This document shows positions 16,309-23,165 of a stretch of DNA of 23,540 nucleotides, in pieces (the first letter of the stretch is position 1; every line of letters starts with the position of its first letter). The notes beneath the pieces are model-generated. The model was not told where the DNA came from. It searched no databases and saw only the letters and a list, made by a program, of their open reading frames with translations. Source of the DNA: Anaerolineae bacterium (lineage in GTDB: Bacteria > Chloroflexota > Anaerolineae > Anaerolineales > Villigracilaceae). The stretch is taken from assembly GCA_003141915.1 (NCBI GenBank), contig PLNY01000087.1:1-23540 (forward strand). The letters run 5' to 3'. Made by a program: the position numbers and the translations under genes.

Positions 16309-16758
16309 ATGATGCGGCTGGTTTATCTGGCGTATCGAATCTATTGCTTCTTCTTTCGTCCCCTCGCGTTAGGCGTGCGCGTGATGATGATTCAAAACGA
16401 TCAAGTGTTGCTCGTCCGCCATACCTATATCGAAGGCTGGTATCTACCGGGCGGCGGCGTTAAACGCGGCGAGACTCTGGATCAAGCCGCGCGGCGCGAG
16501 GCTCACGAAGAAACAGGGGCAACGCTAAACAATTTAAGTTTGGTCGGCGCGTACACGAACTTTGGGGGATGGAAAAGCGACCATAACATCCTGTTCCTTT
16601 CCACGGACTTTACGATCACCGGGGAACACGATTCCGAGATTGCTGAAATCAGCTTCTTTTCCCTCGATGCCCTGCCCACTAATCTCTGGCCTGGTCACCG
16701 CCGACGATTGGAAGAATACAGGGATGGAAAACGACTTAATCAGTTTGGAGAATGGTAG
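16309..16758 (+). CDS. NUDIX hydrolase
   Basis: A 149-residue pyrophosphohydrolase. The complete Nudix box GX5EX7REUXEEXGU is at residues 49-71 (GGVKRGETLDQAARREAHEE), giving the metal-binding Glu residues. A hydrophobic N-terminus (LVYLAYRIYCFFFRPLALGV) precedes the fold; similar leaders are seen in NUDIX proteins of this size. The substrate is unknown: the rest has no clear MutT or ADP-ribose marker. The ATG at 16309 abuts the AKR stop with no Shine-Dalgarno; a second ATG at 16312 is equally possible. Translation probably follows from the upstream gene. Confidence 0.88.
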   Translation: MMRLVYLAYRIYCFFFRPLALGVRVMMIQNDQVLLVRHTYIEGWYLPGGGVKRGETLDQAARREAHEETGATLNNLSLVGAYTNFGGWKSDHNILFLSTDFTITGEHDSEIAEISFFSLDALPTNLWPGHRRRLEEYRDGKRLNQFGEW

Positions 16759-16792
16759 AGATGTGGCCGTGTTCACTTTCTTCTTTTATGGA

Positions 16793-16798
16793 TAAAAT
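16793..16798 (+). promoter_or_regulatory. Putative -10 element, leaderless nucleotidyltransferase gene
   Basis: TAAAAT is followed by exactly 6 nt and then ATG at 16805, so the transcript would start at the start codon. No Shine-Dalgarno is present between them. The -35 is weak (TGTTCA at 16770-16775, 17-nt spacer). Confidence 0.45.
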
Positions 16799-16804
16799 AG
16801 AAGC

Positions 16805-17833
16805 ATGAATGAAACTTTAAAGATCGTTATTCCCATGGCGGGCTGGGGGACGCGTATGCGCCCTCACACGTGGAGTAAACCCAAACCGTTGATCGGCTTG
16901 GCGGGACGGACCGCGCTCGATTATCTTTTGGACATGTTCCGAACCGTCCCGGATACAAATCGAACGGAATATGTTTTCATTGTCGGGCCGTATCTCGGAG
17001 AAACGCAAATTCCAGAGTTCATCGCCAGATGTTATCCCAATATCAACGCGCATTATGTTGTGCAAGGCGAGATGAAGGGACAATCGCACGCGCTGTATCT
17101 GGCGAGGCAATACCTCACCGGCCCGATGATCATGTGCTTCTCCGATACGCTTCTCGAAACCGACTTTTCATTTTTAGACCGCGAAAAGAGCGATGGAGTG
17201 GCATGGGCCAGGGAAATAGACGATCCGCGTCGATTTGGCGTTGCGGTGATCAATCAAAACGGATGGGTGACGCGGTTGATTGAGAAGCCGCAGACAAAGG
17301 AAAACAGACTCGCCATGGTGGGTTGTTATTATTTCAAGAGCAGTGAAAATCTGATGGCCGCCATCGAGGAACAAATCCAGCGCAACGTTCAACTCAAAAA
17401 CGAATTCTTCCTCGTGGATGCCATTAATATCATGCTTGAACGTCATGCGGTTATGCGCGTCGAAAAAATCGAAACCTGGCTGGATACCGGCACCATTTAT
17501 GCAACGCTGGCAACCAATCGATATTTACTGGAACGCGATCAGAATAAATGGCAGAGCGTAAATTGCAAAAGCGTAAAAGTCATTGAGCCTGTGTTCATTC
17601 ATGAAAACGCCGAAATCGAAGACTCGACGATTGGGCCGTACGCTTCAATTGGAGCAGGATGCAAAATCATTGCAAGCCGCATTGAAGACAGCATCATCGA
17701 AGCGGAATGCGAGATCAAAGACGCAGTATTGAAAAGTTCGATAGTTGGCAAACAGGCCAAGGTCCAGGGATGCGGCGCAAAAGAATCTTTTAAGTTGAAC
17801 ATTGGAGATAACAGTTCTGTAATTTTAGGGTAG
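16805..17833 (+). CDS. Sugar-1-phosphate nucleotidyltransferase with left-handed beta-helix
   Basis: A 342-residue enzyme that activates a sugar 1-phosphate with an NTP to give an NDP-sugar. The N-terminal nucleotide-binding signature reads MAGWGTRMRPHTWSKPKPLI (residues 11-30), with the GxGTRxRP loop and the PKPL Lys. FSDTLLETD carries the metal-binding Asp of the core, and LIEKPQ and TWLDTGT are typical of RmlA/GlmU-like enzymes. The C-terminus (about 260-330) shows hexapeptide repeats of a beta-helix (FIHENAEIEDSTIGPYASIG, AECEIKDAVLKSSIVG). It may be a glucose-1-phosphate thymidylyl- or related transferase; the base and sugar cannot be fixed. Start at 16805, next to a -10 element. Confidence 0.88.
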   Translation: MNETLKIVIPMAGWGTRMRPHTWSKPKPLIGLAGRTALDYLLDMFRTVPDTNRTEYVFIVGPYLGETQIPEFIARCYPNINAHYVVQGEMKGQSHALYLARQYLTGPMIMCFSDTLLETDFSFLDREKSDGVAWAREIDDPRRFGVAVINQNGWVTRLIEKPQTKENRLAMVGCYYFKSSENLMAAIEEQIQRNVQLKNEFFLVDAINIMLERHAVMRVEKIETWLDTGTIYATLATNRYLLERDQNKWQSVNCKSVKVIEPVFIHENAEIEDSTIGPYASIGAGCKIIASRIEDSIIEAECEIKDAVLKSSIVGKQAKVQGCGAKESFKLNIGDNSSVILG

Positions 17834-17856
17834 CGATAATGTCACTATCCCTTTTT
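17828..17856 (+). terminator. Weak rho-independent terminator after the nucleotidyltransferase
   Basis: GGGTAG (17828-17833, including the gene's stop) pairs with CTA-T-CCC (17845-17851) with one bulged T, followed by TTTTT (17852-17856). The stem is short and imperfect, so the call is tentative. Confidence 0.4.
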
Positions 17857-17868
17857 CCGTGAAGCCGC

Positions 17869-17874
17869 TAAAAT
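17869..17874 (+). promoter_or_regulatory. Putative -10 element for the 69-aa gene
   Basis: TAAAAT lies 12 nt before the ATG at 17887. The start of transcription near 17881 would leave a leader of about 6 nt and no room for a Shine-Dalgarno. Confidence 0.4.
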
Positions 17875-17886
17875 AGAGCAAGCGCC

Positions 17887-18096
17887 ATGGATATTGTCGA
17901 ATGCCGTTCCGATTCTGAATTTGCAGAACGCCCGCTCGCCCTGACGTGGAACGGACGCCGTTATGAGATCGCGGAAATCATTGCCCGTTGGCGCGGTCCC
18001 AACGAAAAAGGATTCCGCGTCCAAACAGCGGACGGTGCGGCTTTTGAGTTGATGTATCGGGAACTTCCTGATGAATGGCAGGTACAACCAATCTGA
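17887..18096 (+). CDS. Small conserved-looking protein, DUF6504-like
   Basis: A 69-residue soluble protein of unknown function. The pattern of a basic WNGRRYEIAEIIARW stretch (residues 21-35), then a strand FRVQTADGAAFELMY and a terminal DEWQV, resembles small DUF6504-type proteins, which are short beta-rich proteins often lying near nucleic-acid metabolism genes. This resemblance is from memory of the pattern and is not proof. The acidic N-terminus and lack of membrane segments place it in the cytoplasm. It has its own near-leaderless promoter and is followed after 90 nt by the aminotransferase gene. The short length and mid-range composition still look like real coding sequence. Confidence 0.65.
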   Translation: MDIVECRSDSEFAERPLALTWNGRRYEIAEIIARWRGPNEKGFRVQTADGAAFELMYRELPDEWQVQPI

Positions 18097-18098
18097 AC

Positions 18099-18150
18099 TT
18101 GTCATTCAATACAGTTGTTGCGAGCGGTCAAGGGGAGCGCGGCAATCCCT
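18099..18150. repeat. Degenerate dispersed-repeat-like sequence
   Basis: The spacer before the aminotransferase gene holds TTGTCATT (18099-18106), TTGCGAGC (18118-18125) and GCGGCAATCCC (18139-18149). This order resembles the intergenic element with a GTCATTGCGAG start and GCAATC end that is scattered through many bacterial genomes, here damaged by an insertion or by drift. TTGC and GCAA form the ends of an imperfect inverted repeat. Only one copy is in the window. Confidence 0.35.
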
Positions 18151-18186
18151 GTTAGCTTGCAAAGACACCTGAGCAACGGAGGCTTA

Positions 18187-19395
18187 ATGGTCAACCATCA
18201 AAATATAAAGAGCTTAGAACGAACCGCGGTTGGCGCACATCGGCTTTCAACGCGCGTCGCCGGACTAAAACCATCCGGCATCCGCAAGTTTTTTGATATC
18301 GCCGCGACGATGAAGGATGTGATTTCGCTCGGCATCGGCGAACCGGATTTCACCACGCCCAAGCCCATCCTCGAGGCGGGCGTTCAATCCCTGCAACGAG
18401 GCGAGACGCACTATACATCCAACCAGGGTAAAACGGAACTTTGTCAAGCCATTGCCGAAAATTTACAGCGGCTGTATGGCGTGAGCTATGATCCGGCGAC
18501 AGAGATCGTCGCGACGGTCGGAGTTAGCGAAGCGTTGTATTTGACGTTCACTGCGATTCTTGATCCCGGCGATGAAGTCATCATCCCAACGCCGTGCTTT
18601 GTGTCGTATCAGGCGGAAGTAATTCTGGCGGGCGGCGTGCCAATTGAAATCCCAAGCCGACCCGAAAATAATTTCCAGCTCGATCCTGATGAAATCCGCA
18701 AGGCGATCACGTCGCGCACCAAAGCCATCTTTATCGGCTATCCGTCGAACCCAACCGGCGCAGTCGCGGAGCGCGAGGTTCTGCTTGAAATCGCAAAGAT
18801 GGCAGAACAAAATGATTTGCTGGTTGTATCGGATGAAATCTATGACCGGCTGGTCTACGATTTCAAACACGTTTGTTTCCCATCGCTAAGCGCCAGCATT
18901 AGAAACCGCACAGTTCTGCTGGGTGGTTTTTCAAAAGATTACGCAATGACAGGTTGGCGCATCGGATACGCGGCCGGGCCGGTGGATGTTATCGCGGGGT
19001 TGGTGCGGGTCCACCAATACACCATCATGTCGGCACCAACCACCGCTCAGGACGCGGCCATCGAAGCTTTGAAAAGCGGCGAACCATACATCCATGAAAT
19101 GGTAACGGAATATGATCGAAGACGCCGCTTGCTGGTCAGCGGTTTGAATCGGCTGGGGCTTAAAACCTTCGAACCGCGTGGCGCATTCTACACCTTTCCG
19201 AATATCACTGCTTCAGGCATGGACGATGAACTGTTCGCTCAGAAACTCTTGGAAGAGGAACATGTGGCGGTGGTGCCGGGGAATTCGTTCGGCCCCGGCG
19301 GCGAAGGATTCGTCCGGGCCTGCTACGCCACCTCCTACGAGCAAATCGAAGAAGCTTTGCGCCGCATGGAAAAGTTCATGAGCAGGTACGGATAA
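18187..19395 (+). CDS. Class I pyridoxal-phosphate aminotransferase
   Basis: A 402-residue fold-type I PLP enzyme that moves an amino group between an amino acid and a 2-oxo acid. Landmarks: RVAGLKPSGIRKFFDIAA at the N-terminus, ISLGIGEPDFTTP, the SNPTGAV loop, VVSDEIYDRLVYD with the PLP-contacting Asp and Tyr, and Schiff-base Lys250 in GFSKDYAMTGWRIGYA. The C-terminus has GAFYTFPNI and the carboxylate-binding Arg region (GFVRACYATSYEQIEEAL). This is the aspartate/aromatic-type subgroup; the true amino acid is unknown. The start at 18187 has GGAGG (18178-18182) 4 nt upstream; a longer in-frame reading from 18115 runs through the repeat-like spacer and is rejected. It ends at a bidirectional terminator. 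Confidence 0.93.
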   Translation: MVNHQNIKSLERTAVGAHRLSTRVAGLKPSGIRKFFDIAATMKDVISLGIGEPDFTTPKPILEAGVQSLQRGETHYTSNQGKTELCQAIAENLQRLYGVSYDPATEIVATVGVSEALYLTFTAILDPGDEVIIPTPCFVSYQAEVILAGGVPIEIPSRPENNFQLDPDEIRKAITSRTKAIFIGYPSNPTGAVAEREVLLEIAKMAEQNDLLVVSDEIYDRLVYDFKHVCFPSLSASIRNRTVLLGGFSKDYAMTGWRIGYAAGPVDVIAGLVRVHQYTIMSAPTTAQDAAIEALKSGEPYIHEMVTEYDRRRRLLVSGLNRLGLKTFEPRGAFYTFPNITASGMDDELFAQKLLEEEHVAVVPGNSFGPGGEGFVRACYATSYEQIEEALRRMEKFMSRYG

Positions 19396-19411
19396 AGAGA
19401 AGATTGTATAT

Positions 19412-19444
19412 AAAAAAACACGCCTCTTTTGAGGCGTGTTTTTT
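19412..19444. terminator. Bidirectional terminator between aminotransferase and ssrA
   Basis: CACGCCTC (19419-19426), loop TTTT, GAGGCGTG (19431-19438), flanked by AAAAAAA on the left and TTTTTT on the right. Read on either strand it gives an 8-bp GC-rich stem followed by a T-run, so it ends both the plus-strand aminotransferase and the minus-strand tmRNA. It begins 1 nt beyond the mature tmRNA 3' end region. Confidence 0.9.
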
Positions 19445-19445
19445 G

Positions 19446-19826
19446 TGGAGATGGCGGGAATCGAACCCGCGTCCGAAAGATTCGACCCTCGGAACTCTAC
19501 GAGCGTAGCCTGCCGAAGTTTGTCACCGCAGAGATCTCGGCGGGCGAGTAACTCTACAGCCATCTGCTGGTCTTAGGCACATTTAGCAGAGTCATGTGCG
19601 GCACTTCGCCATTGTTTCGCCCGATCCGTCACCGGACGAAGAGCGGGGATGGCGGACGCGGCCTCATCTAAGGAGACCGGCTGTTACGATCTCACCTTAA
19701 GCGGCGAGGGGCATAGCAGCATAGGAAGTGTTATTGGCACTTGATTTTTTGCACTGAGTTTACGAGATCGGCGCCTCTCGGCTCGCATTCCGGGACCAGC
19801 CTCTCCCGTCGAAGCCTGTCATCCCC
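19446..19826 (-). ncRNA. ssrA: tmRNA (ssrA)
   Basis: A one-piece tmRNA of about 381 nt that rescues stalled ribosomes and tags the unfinished protein. The 5' end GGGGATG (19826-19820) pairs with the 3' CATCTCC (19453-19447) with one G-U pair to form the 7-bp acceptor stem. The opening GGGGATGACAGGCTTCGACG is standard, and a T-arm GCGGG-TTCGATT-CCCGC precedes the acceptor. The discriminator is A (19446); the next bases are CAA, so the CCA tail is not encoded and must be added. The tag frame at 19738-19697 reads ANNTSYAAMPLAA then TAA, ending in the hydrophobic LAA needed by ClpXP-type proteases. The promoter is at 19860-19855 and the terminator abuts the 3' end. Confidence 0.95.
19697..19738 (-). 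other. tmRNA proteolysis tag reading frame
   Basis: The resume codon is GCC (19738-19736) and the frame reads ANNTSYAAMPLAA before TAA (19699-19697). The A-N start and LAA end match known tags. The resume point is placed from the usual spacing after the CTCGTAAA region and is the only frame with a tag-like ending. Confidence 0.85.
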
Positions 19827-19854
19827 GGCTGAACGGGCGTGCCCGTGCAATCAG

Positions 19855-19860
19855 ATTATA
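19855..19860 (-). promoter_or_regulatory. ssrA promoter, consensus -10 with TG extension
   Basis: On the minus strand the sequence is TGC-TATAAT, a perfect -10 with the extended TGn. Transcription would start near 19848, leaving a leader of about 22 nt with a small hairpin (ACGGG/CCCGT) before the mature 5' end. The -35 region is weak. Confidence 0.65.
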
Positions 19861-19911
19861 GCACAGCAAAATCGGCCAAATATTAAACCCATAGCAGGAA
19901 AGGCGCCTAAC

Positions 19912-19940
19912 TTGCCCTAAAGCCTGCTTTATGCTAGACT
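19912..19940 (+). promoter_or_regulatory. Promoter of the receiver/sirtuin/kinase operon
   Basis: TTGCCC (19912-19917), a 17-nt spacer and TAGACT (19935-19940) make a sigma70-type promoter. Transcription would start near 19947. An in-frame ATG at 19931 lies inside it and so is not the start codon. Confidence 0.5.
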
Positions 19941-19960
19941 TGCTTAAGGAGTTCGATATC

Positions 19961-21124
19961 ATGACTGAAAAAATTCTCATCATTGACGACGATGTAGATA
20001 CTCTCCGGCTGGTGGGATTAATGTTGCAGCGACAGGGCTATCAAATTAGCGCTGCCACAAATGGGGAACAGGGCCTGGCCAAGGCATTGGACGAAAAACC
20101 AGACATTATTTTGCTCGATGTGATGATGCCCGATATGGATGGCTATGAAGTCACCCGGCGTCTACGCAAAAACCCGACCACACAATCCACGCCTATTTTG
20201 ATGTTTACCGCCAAGACTCAGCTGGATGATAAAGTGACCGGCTTTGAAGTTGGAGCGGATGATTACCTGACCAAGCCTACTCATCCTGCCGAATTACAAG
20301 CTCACGTTAAAGCGTTGCTTGGACGTGTGGTAGTCAAACGTGATGACGAAATGGCAACGCAGTCGCACGAACACCATGGACATGTGATCGGCATTCTTTC
20401 TGTGCGCGGGGGATTGGGCGTTTCTTCCGTGGCGACAAATGTGGCGGCGGCGCTTTTTAATCGAACACAGTCAGATGTAATCTTGGCTGAACTCATTCCG
20501 GGGCAGGGTACGATCGGCATGGACCTCGGCCTGCCCGGCCAAAAAGGATTAAACGAGCTCCTCTCCGGTAGTCCGGTTGAGGTAACAAAGGAGAAAGTTC
20601 AATCCGCGTTGGTATCCCATGGATCGGGATTAAAGTTATTGCTGGCCTCTGAAAATCCAAGCGATGTATATTTATCATCACAAGTCGATCAGTATACAGC
20701 GCTTGTTTCCCGTCTTTCGGTGCTGGCACGCTTCATTGTTTTGGATTTGGGTGCAGGTCTGCCACCCTTTGTTCAAAAGGTCCTTACTTTGTGTCACGAG
20801 CAGATTATAGTCTTGGAAGGCGCGGCCAACACCATCAATCAGACGAAACTTATGATTGACGAAATCGTCAATCTTGGCATTGATAGATTGGATATCCTGG
20901 TCGTCCTTAACAATCGAATGCGTTCTGAATCTCAGATGGCATGGACGGAGGTTCAGCAAAAACTGGGGCACTCGATTGCTACGACGCTTACGCCTGCTCC
21001 CGAAATGTTCATCAACGCCGCGCGTGTTCATACCCCGGCTCTCACGTCACAACCGACCAACGTCACTTCGCAACAGTTTCTGAAAATTGCCGACCTCATC
21101 ATTGAGCATGAGAAAGCAAAATGA
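19961..21124 (+). CDS. Receiver domain fused to CpaE/TadZ-like MinD-family domain
   Basis: A 387-residue two-domain protein. Residues 1-122 are a canonical receiver: acidic Asp9/Asp10, phosphoacceptor Asp53 (ILLDVMMPDMDGYEV), Thr83 and Lys105 (LTKP). Residues about 140-387 are a MinD/ParA-like domain whose Walker A position reads SVRGGLGVSS (147-156): the signature Lys and the P-loop Lys are both missing, as in CpaE/TadZ proteins that place Flp/Tad pili at a site in the cell. Further MinD-like blocks are DVILAELIPGQGTIGMDLGL and FIVLDLGAGLPP. No membrane segment. The start at 19961 has AAGGAG 9 nt upstream and follows the promoter. Its stop overlaps the sirtuin ATG (ATGA, 21121-21124). No pilus genes are in the window, so the role is open. 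Confidence 0.88.
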   Translation: MTEKILIIDDDVDTLRLVGLMLQRQGYQISAATNGEQGLAKALDEKPDIILLDVMMPDMDGYEVTRRLRKNPTTQSTPILMFTAKTQLDDKVTGFEVGADDYLTKPTHPAELQAHVKALLGRVVVKRDDEMATQSHEHHGHVIGILSVRGGLGVSSVATNVAAALFNRTQSDVILAELIPGQGTIGMDLGLPGQKGLNELLSGSPVEVTKEKVQSALVSHGSGLKLLLASENPSDVYLSSQVDQYTALVSRLSVLARFIVLDLGAGLPPFVQKVLTLCHEQIIVLEGAANTINQTKLMIDEIVNLGIDRLDILVVLNNRMRSESQMAWTEVQQKLGHSIATTLTPAPEMFINAARVHTPALTSQPTNVTSQQFLKIADLIIEHEKAK

Positions 21125-21897
21125 AATCGTCCCCAGACTCGGTACGAGCGGGGATTGAATTTTCTGCCGAGTTGTTCCGGAAAGCAAAGCGAGCGGTCGT
21201 TCTGAGCGGGGCGGGGATTTCCACTCCATCCGGCATCCCCGATTTTCGCTCCGAGGGAAGCGGGTTGTGGTCTCATGATGAGCCGCTGGAGGTTGCCTCC
21301 TTGCGCACATTTCGTACTCATCCTGAAAAGTTCTATGAATGGTTTCGTCCGTTGGCGCGTCAAATCTTCGAAGCTGTTCCAAACGCCGCGCATCGGGCGC
21401 TGACTGGGCTGGAAAATGCAGGATACATTCATTCGGTGCTTACACAAAACATTGATATGCTTCATCAAAAAGCCGGAACAACGCATGTGGTCGAATTACA
21501 TGGCACGTTGAGGACTCTTTCGTGCACCCATTGCTTTCAACAGGTGGACTCGATGCCTTATCTGCGGCCGTTTGTCGAACAGGGAGAAATCCCTCATTGT
21601 CTCTACTGCGGCGCGCTTCTCAAACCGGATGTGATCCTTTTCGGCGAACAACTCCCGCAGAGAGCCTGGTTTGAAGCGCAGCGTGAGAGCCGCGCTTGCG
21701 ATTTGATGCTGGTGGCCGGTTCATCGCTTGAAGTGATGCCGGTGGCTGGATTGCCCATGCAGGCGCTTGACCGCGGTGCGCATCTGGTGATCATTAACAA
21801 TTCACCTACTTACTTGAATGTCCGCGCAGATGCCGCGATTCAGGAAAATGTTTCGGATATAATTCCTGCAATTGCAGAACAGGTTCTATATGGCTGA
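21121..21897 (+). CDS. NAD-dependent protein deacylase, sirtuin family
   Basis: A 258-residue Sir2 enzyme that removes acyl groups from lysines using NAD+. GAGISTPSGIPDFRSEGSGLW is the family's NAD-binding stretch (read from about residue 30), followed by TQNIDMLH, the catalytic His127 in VVELHGT, and a complete zinc site Cys135/Cys138 and Cys160/Cys163 (CTHC...CLYCG). VAGSSLEVMPVAG and VIINNSPTYL complete the Rossmann part. The residues that mark CobB desuccinylases were not identified, so the acyl preference is open. It lies between a receiver protein and a histidine kinase, overlapping both (4 nt and 8 nt); that strongly implies joint expression. Confidence 0.95.
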   Translation: MKSSPDSVRAGIEFSAELFRKAKRAVVLSGAGISTPSGIPDFRSEGSGLWSHDEPLEVASLRTFRTHPEKFYEWFRPLARQIFEAVPNAAHRALTGLENAGYIHSVLTQNIDMLHQKAGTTHVVELHGTLRTLSCTHCFQQVDSMPYLRPFVEQGEIPHCLYCGALLKPDVILFGEQLPQRAWFEAQRESRACDLMLVAGSSLEVMPVAGLPMQALDRGAHLVIINNSPTYLNVRADAAIQENVSDIIPAIAEQVLYG

Positions 21898-23113
21898 GAT
21901 AAAAACCCAACGCCTCGATAGCTATCGTCGTCTGATTGAGATCGCCCGCGATCTCGCTTCCACCCTCGACCTGGATGTGCTCCTCGAACGAATCGTCCAA
22001 GCCGCGGCGGAAGTGAGCGGCTCCGAATCCGCCTCGATCCTATTATACGACGATGTAACGCAACAACTTTATTTTCAAGTTGCCACCAACCTGGACGAAC
22101 CGACCATGCGCGGTTTGGTCATCCCGCTGGAGGGCAGCATCGCCGGTTGGATCGTTACGAACCGCAAGCCGATTCGAATCGTTAATGCCCAGGAAGATCC
22201 GCGTCTGTTTGCAAATGTGGACCGGGTAACCGGGCATTCCACCAGATCTCTGCTTGGCGTACCGCTGGTCACCAAAAACAAAATTGTGGGCGTCTTGGAA
22301 GCGCTGAATAAGGAGCAGGGAAAGTTCAGCGACGGAGACGAAAGCATGCTCCTGGTGCTGGGCGCGCAGGCCGCGGTTGCCATCGAGAATGCGCGCTTGT
22401 TCCAGCAATCGGACTTGATCTCCGAATTCGTGCACGAACTGCGTACGCCGCTCGCCTCGCTCAGCACTGCAACTTATCTCCTGCTTCGTCCCGAGATGTC
22501 ACGCGAACAACAGGAGCAAATCATACGCAATATTCATGGCGAAACTCTGCGTCTGAATGCATTGGCGTCGTCTTTCCTTGATTTAGCCCGTCTCGAATCG
22601 GGCCGGGTACAGTTTCACAAAACCAGTTTTAGCGTGGCGGACATGTTGTACGAATGCAAAGATGTGATGAACTCAAAGGTAGAAGAGGAAAAACTCCATA
22701 TCCAAATTGAGACGCCGGATGGAATGCCTACCCTGGAAGCTGACCGGGATAAAATCAAACAAGTGATGTTGAACCTGCTGAGCAATGCCATTAAATATAA
22801 TCGTCCAAACGGCTCCATTCTTCTGCGCGGCGACTTCAGTACCTCAGAAATTCTGATTGCCGTCCAGGATACCGGCGTTGGAATCCCGGAAGATGCCTTG
22901 CCGCATCTTTTCCAGAAATTTTATCGGGTGCGCGAAAACGAAGCGAAAGTGGCAGGGACGGGACTTGGGCTTTCCATTTGCAAACAAATCGTGCAGGGTC
23001 ATGGCGGACGAATCGAAGTGAAAAGCAAAATCGGCGTAGGAACAGCGTTCACGGTGCGATTGCCGCGCAGCGGCAAAACACAGCCGCGGCCTGATTTCAA
23101 CAAGCGAATATAG
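21890..23113 (+). CDS. Soluble GAF-domain sensor histidine kinase
   Basis: A 407-residue kinase with no membrane helices, so it senses a cytoplasmic signal. Residues about 20-165 form a GAF domain (LLERIVQAAAEVSGSESASI, SLLGVPLVTKNKIVGVLEAL). HisKA has the H-box FVHELRTPL with phospho-acceptor His182, and the ATPase domain has the N-box QVMLNLLSNAIKYN, the G1 box VQDTGVGIPEDALPHLFQKFY and the G2 box GTGLGLSICKQIV. The start at 21890 overlaps the sirtuin stop by 8 nt; an upstream in-frame TTG at 21872 lacks a ribosome site. It is the likely partner of the receiver protein two genes upstream. The GAF ligand is unknown. The C-terminal tail is short and basic. Confidence 0.94.
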   Translation: MAEIKTQRLDSYRRLIEIARDLASTLDLDVLLERIVQAAAEVSGSESASILLYDDVTQQLYFQVATNLDEPTMRGLVIPLEGSIAGWIVTNRKPIRIVNAQEDPRLFANVDRVTGHSTRSLLGVPLVTKNKIVGVLEALNKEQGKFSDGDESMLLVLGAQAAVAIENARLFQQSDLISEFVHELRTPLASLSTATYLLLRPEMSREQQEQIIRNIHGETLRLNALASSFLDLARLESGRVQFHKTSFSVADMLYECKDVMNSKVEEEKLHIQIETPDGMPTLEADRDKIKQVMLNLLSNAIKYNRPNGSILLRGDFSTSEILIAVQDTGVGIPEDALPHLFQKFYRVRENEAKVAGTGLGLSICKQIVQGHGGRIEVKSKIGVGTAFTVRLPRSGKTQPRPDFNKRI

Positions 23114-23165
23114 CCGTATCAACATTTAATGCAGATGAATGGGTCTGGCGCGATTCATACCGGAC

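Noticed and set aside
18115..18186. An N-terminal extension of the aminotransferase by 24 codons
   Set aside because: It covers the repeat-like spacer; GGAGG directly precedes the ATG at 18187.
19213..19563. A 116-codon minus-strand frame across ssrA and the terminator
   Set aside because: It reads through the tmRNA 3' half and the terminator hairpin, so it is not a gene.
19931..19960. An upstream ATG for the receiver protein
   Set aside because: It lies within the proposed promoter -10 region; AAGGAG precedes the ATG at 19961, where the receiver fold begins.
23114..23165. A terminator between the convergent kinase and glycosyltransferase genes
   Set aside because: Only a weak ATGAAT/ATTCAT pairing with no T-run is present.
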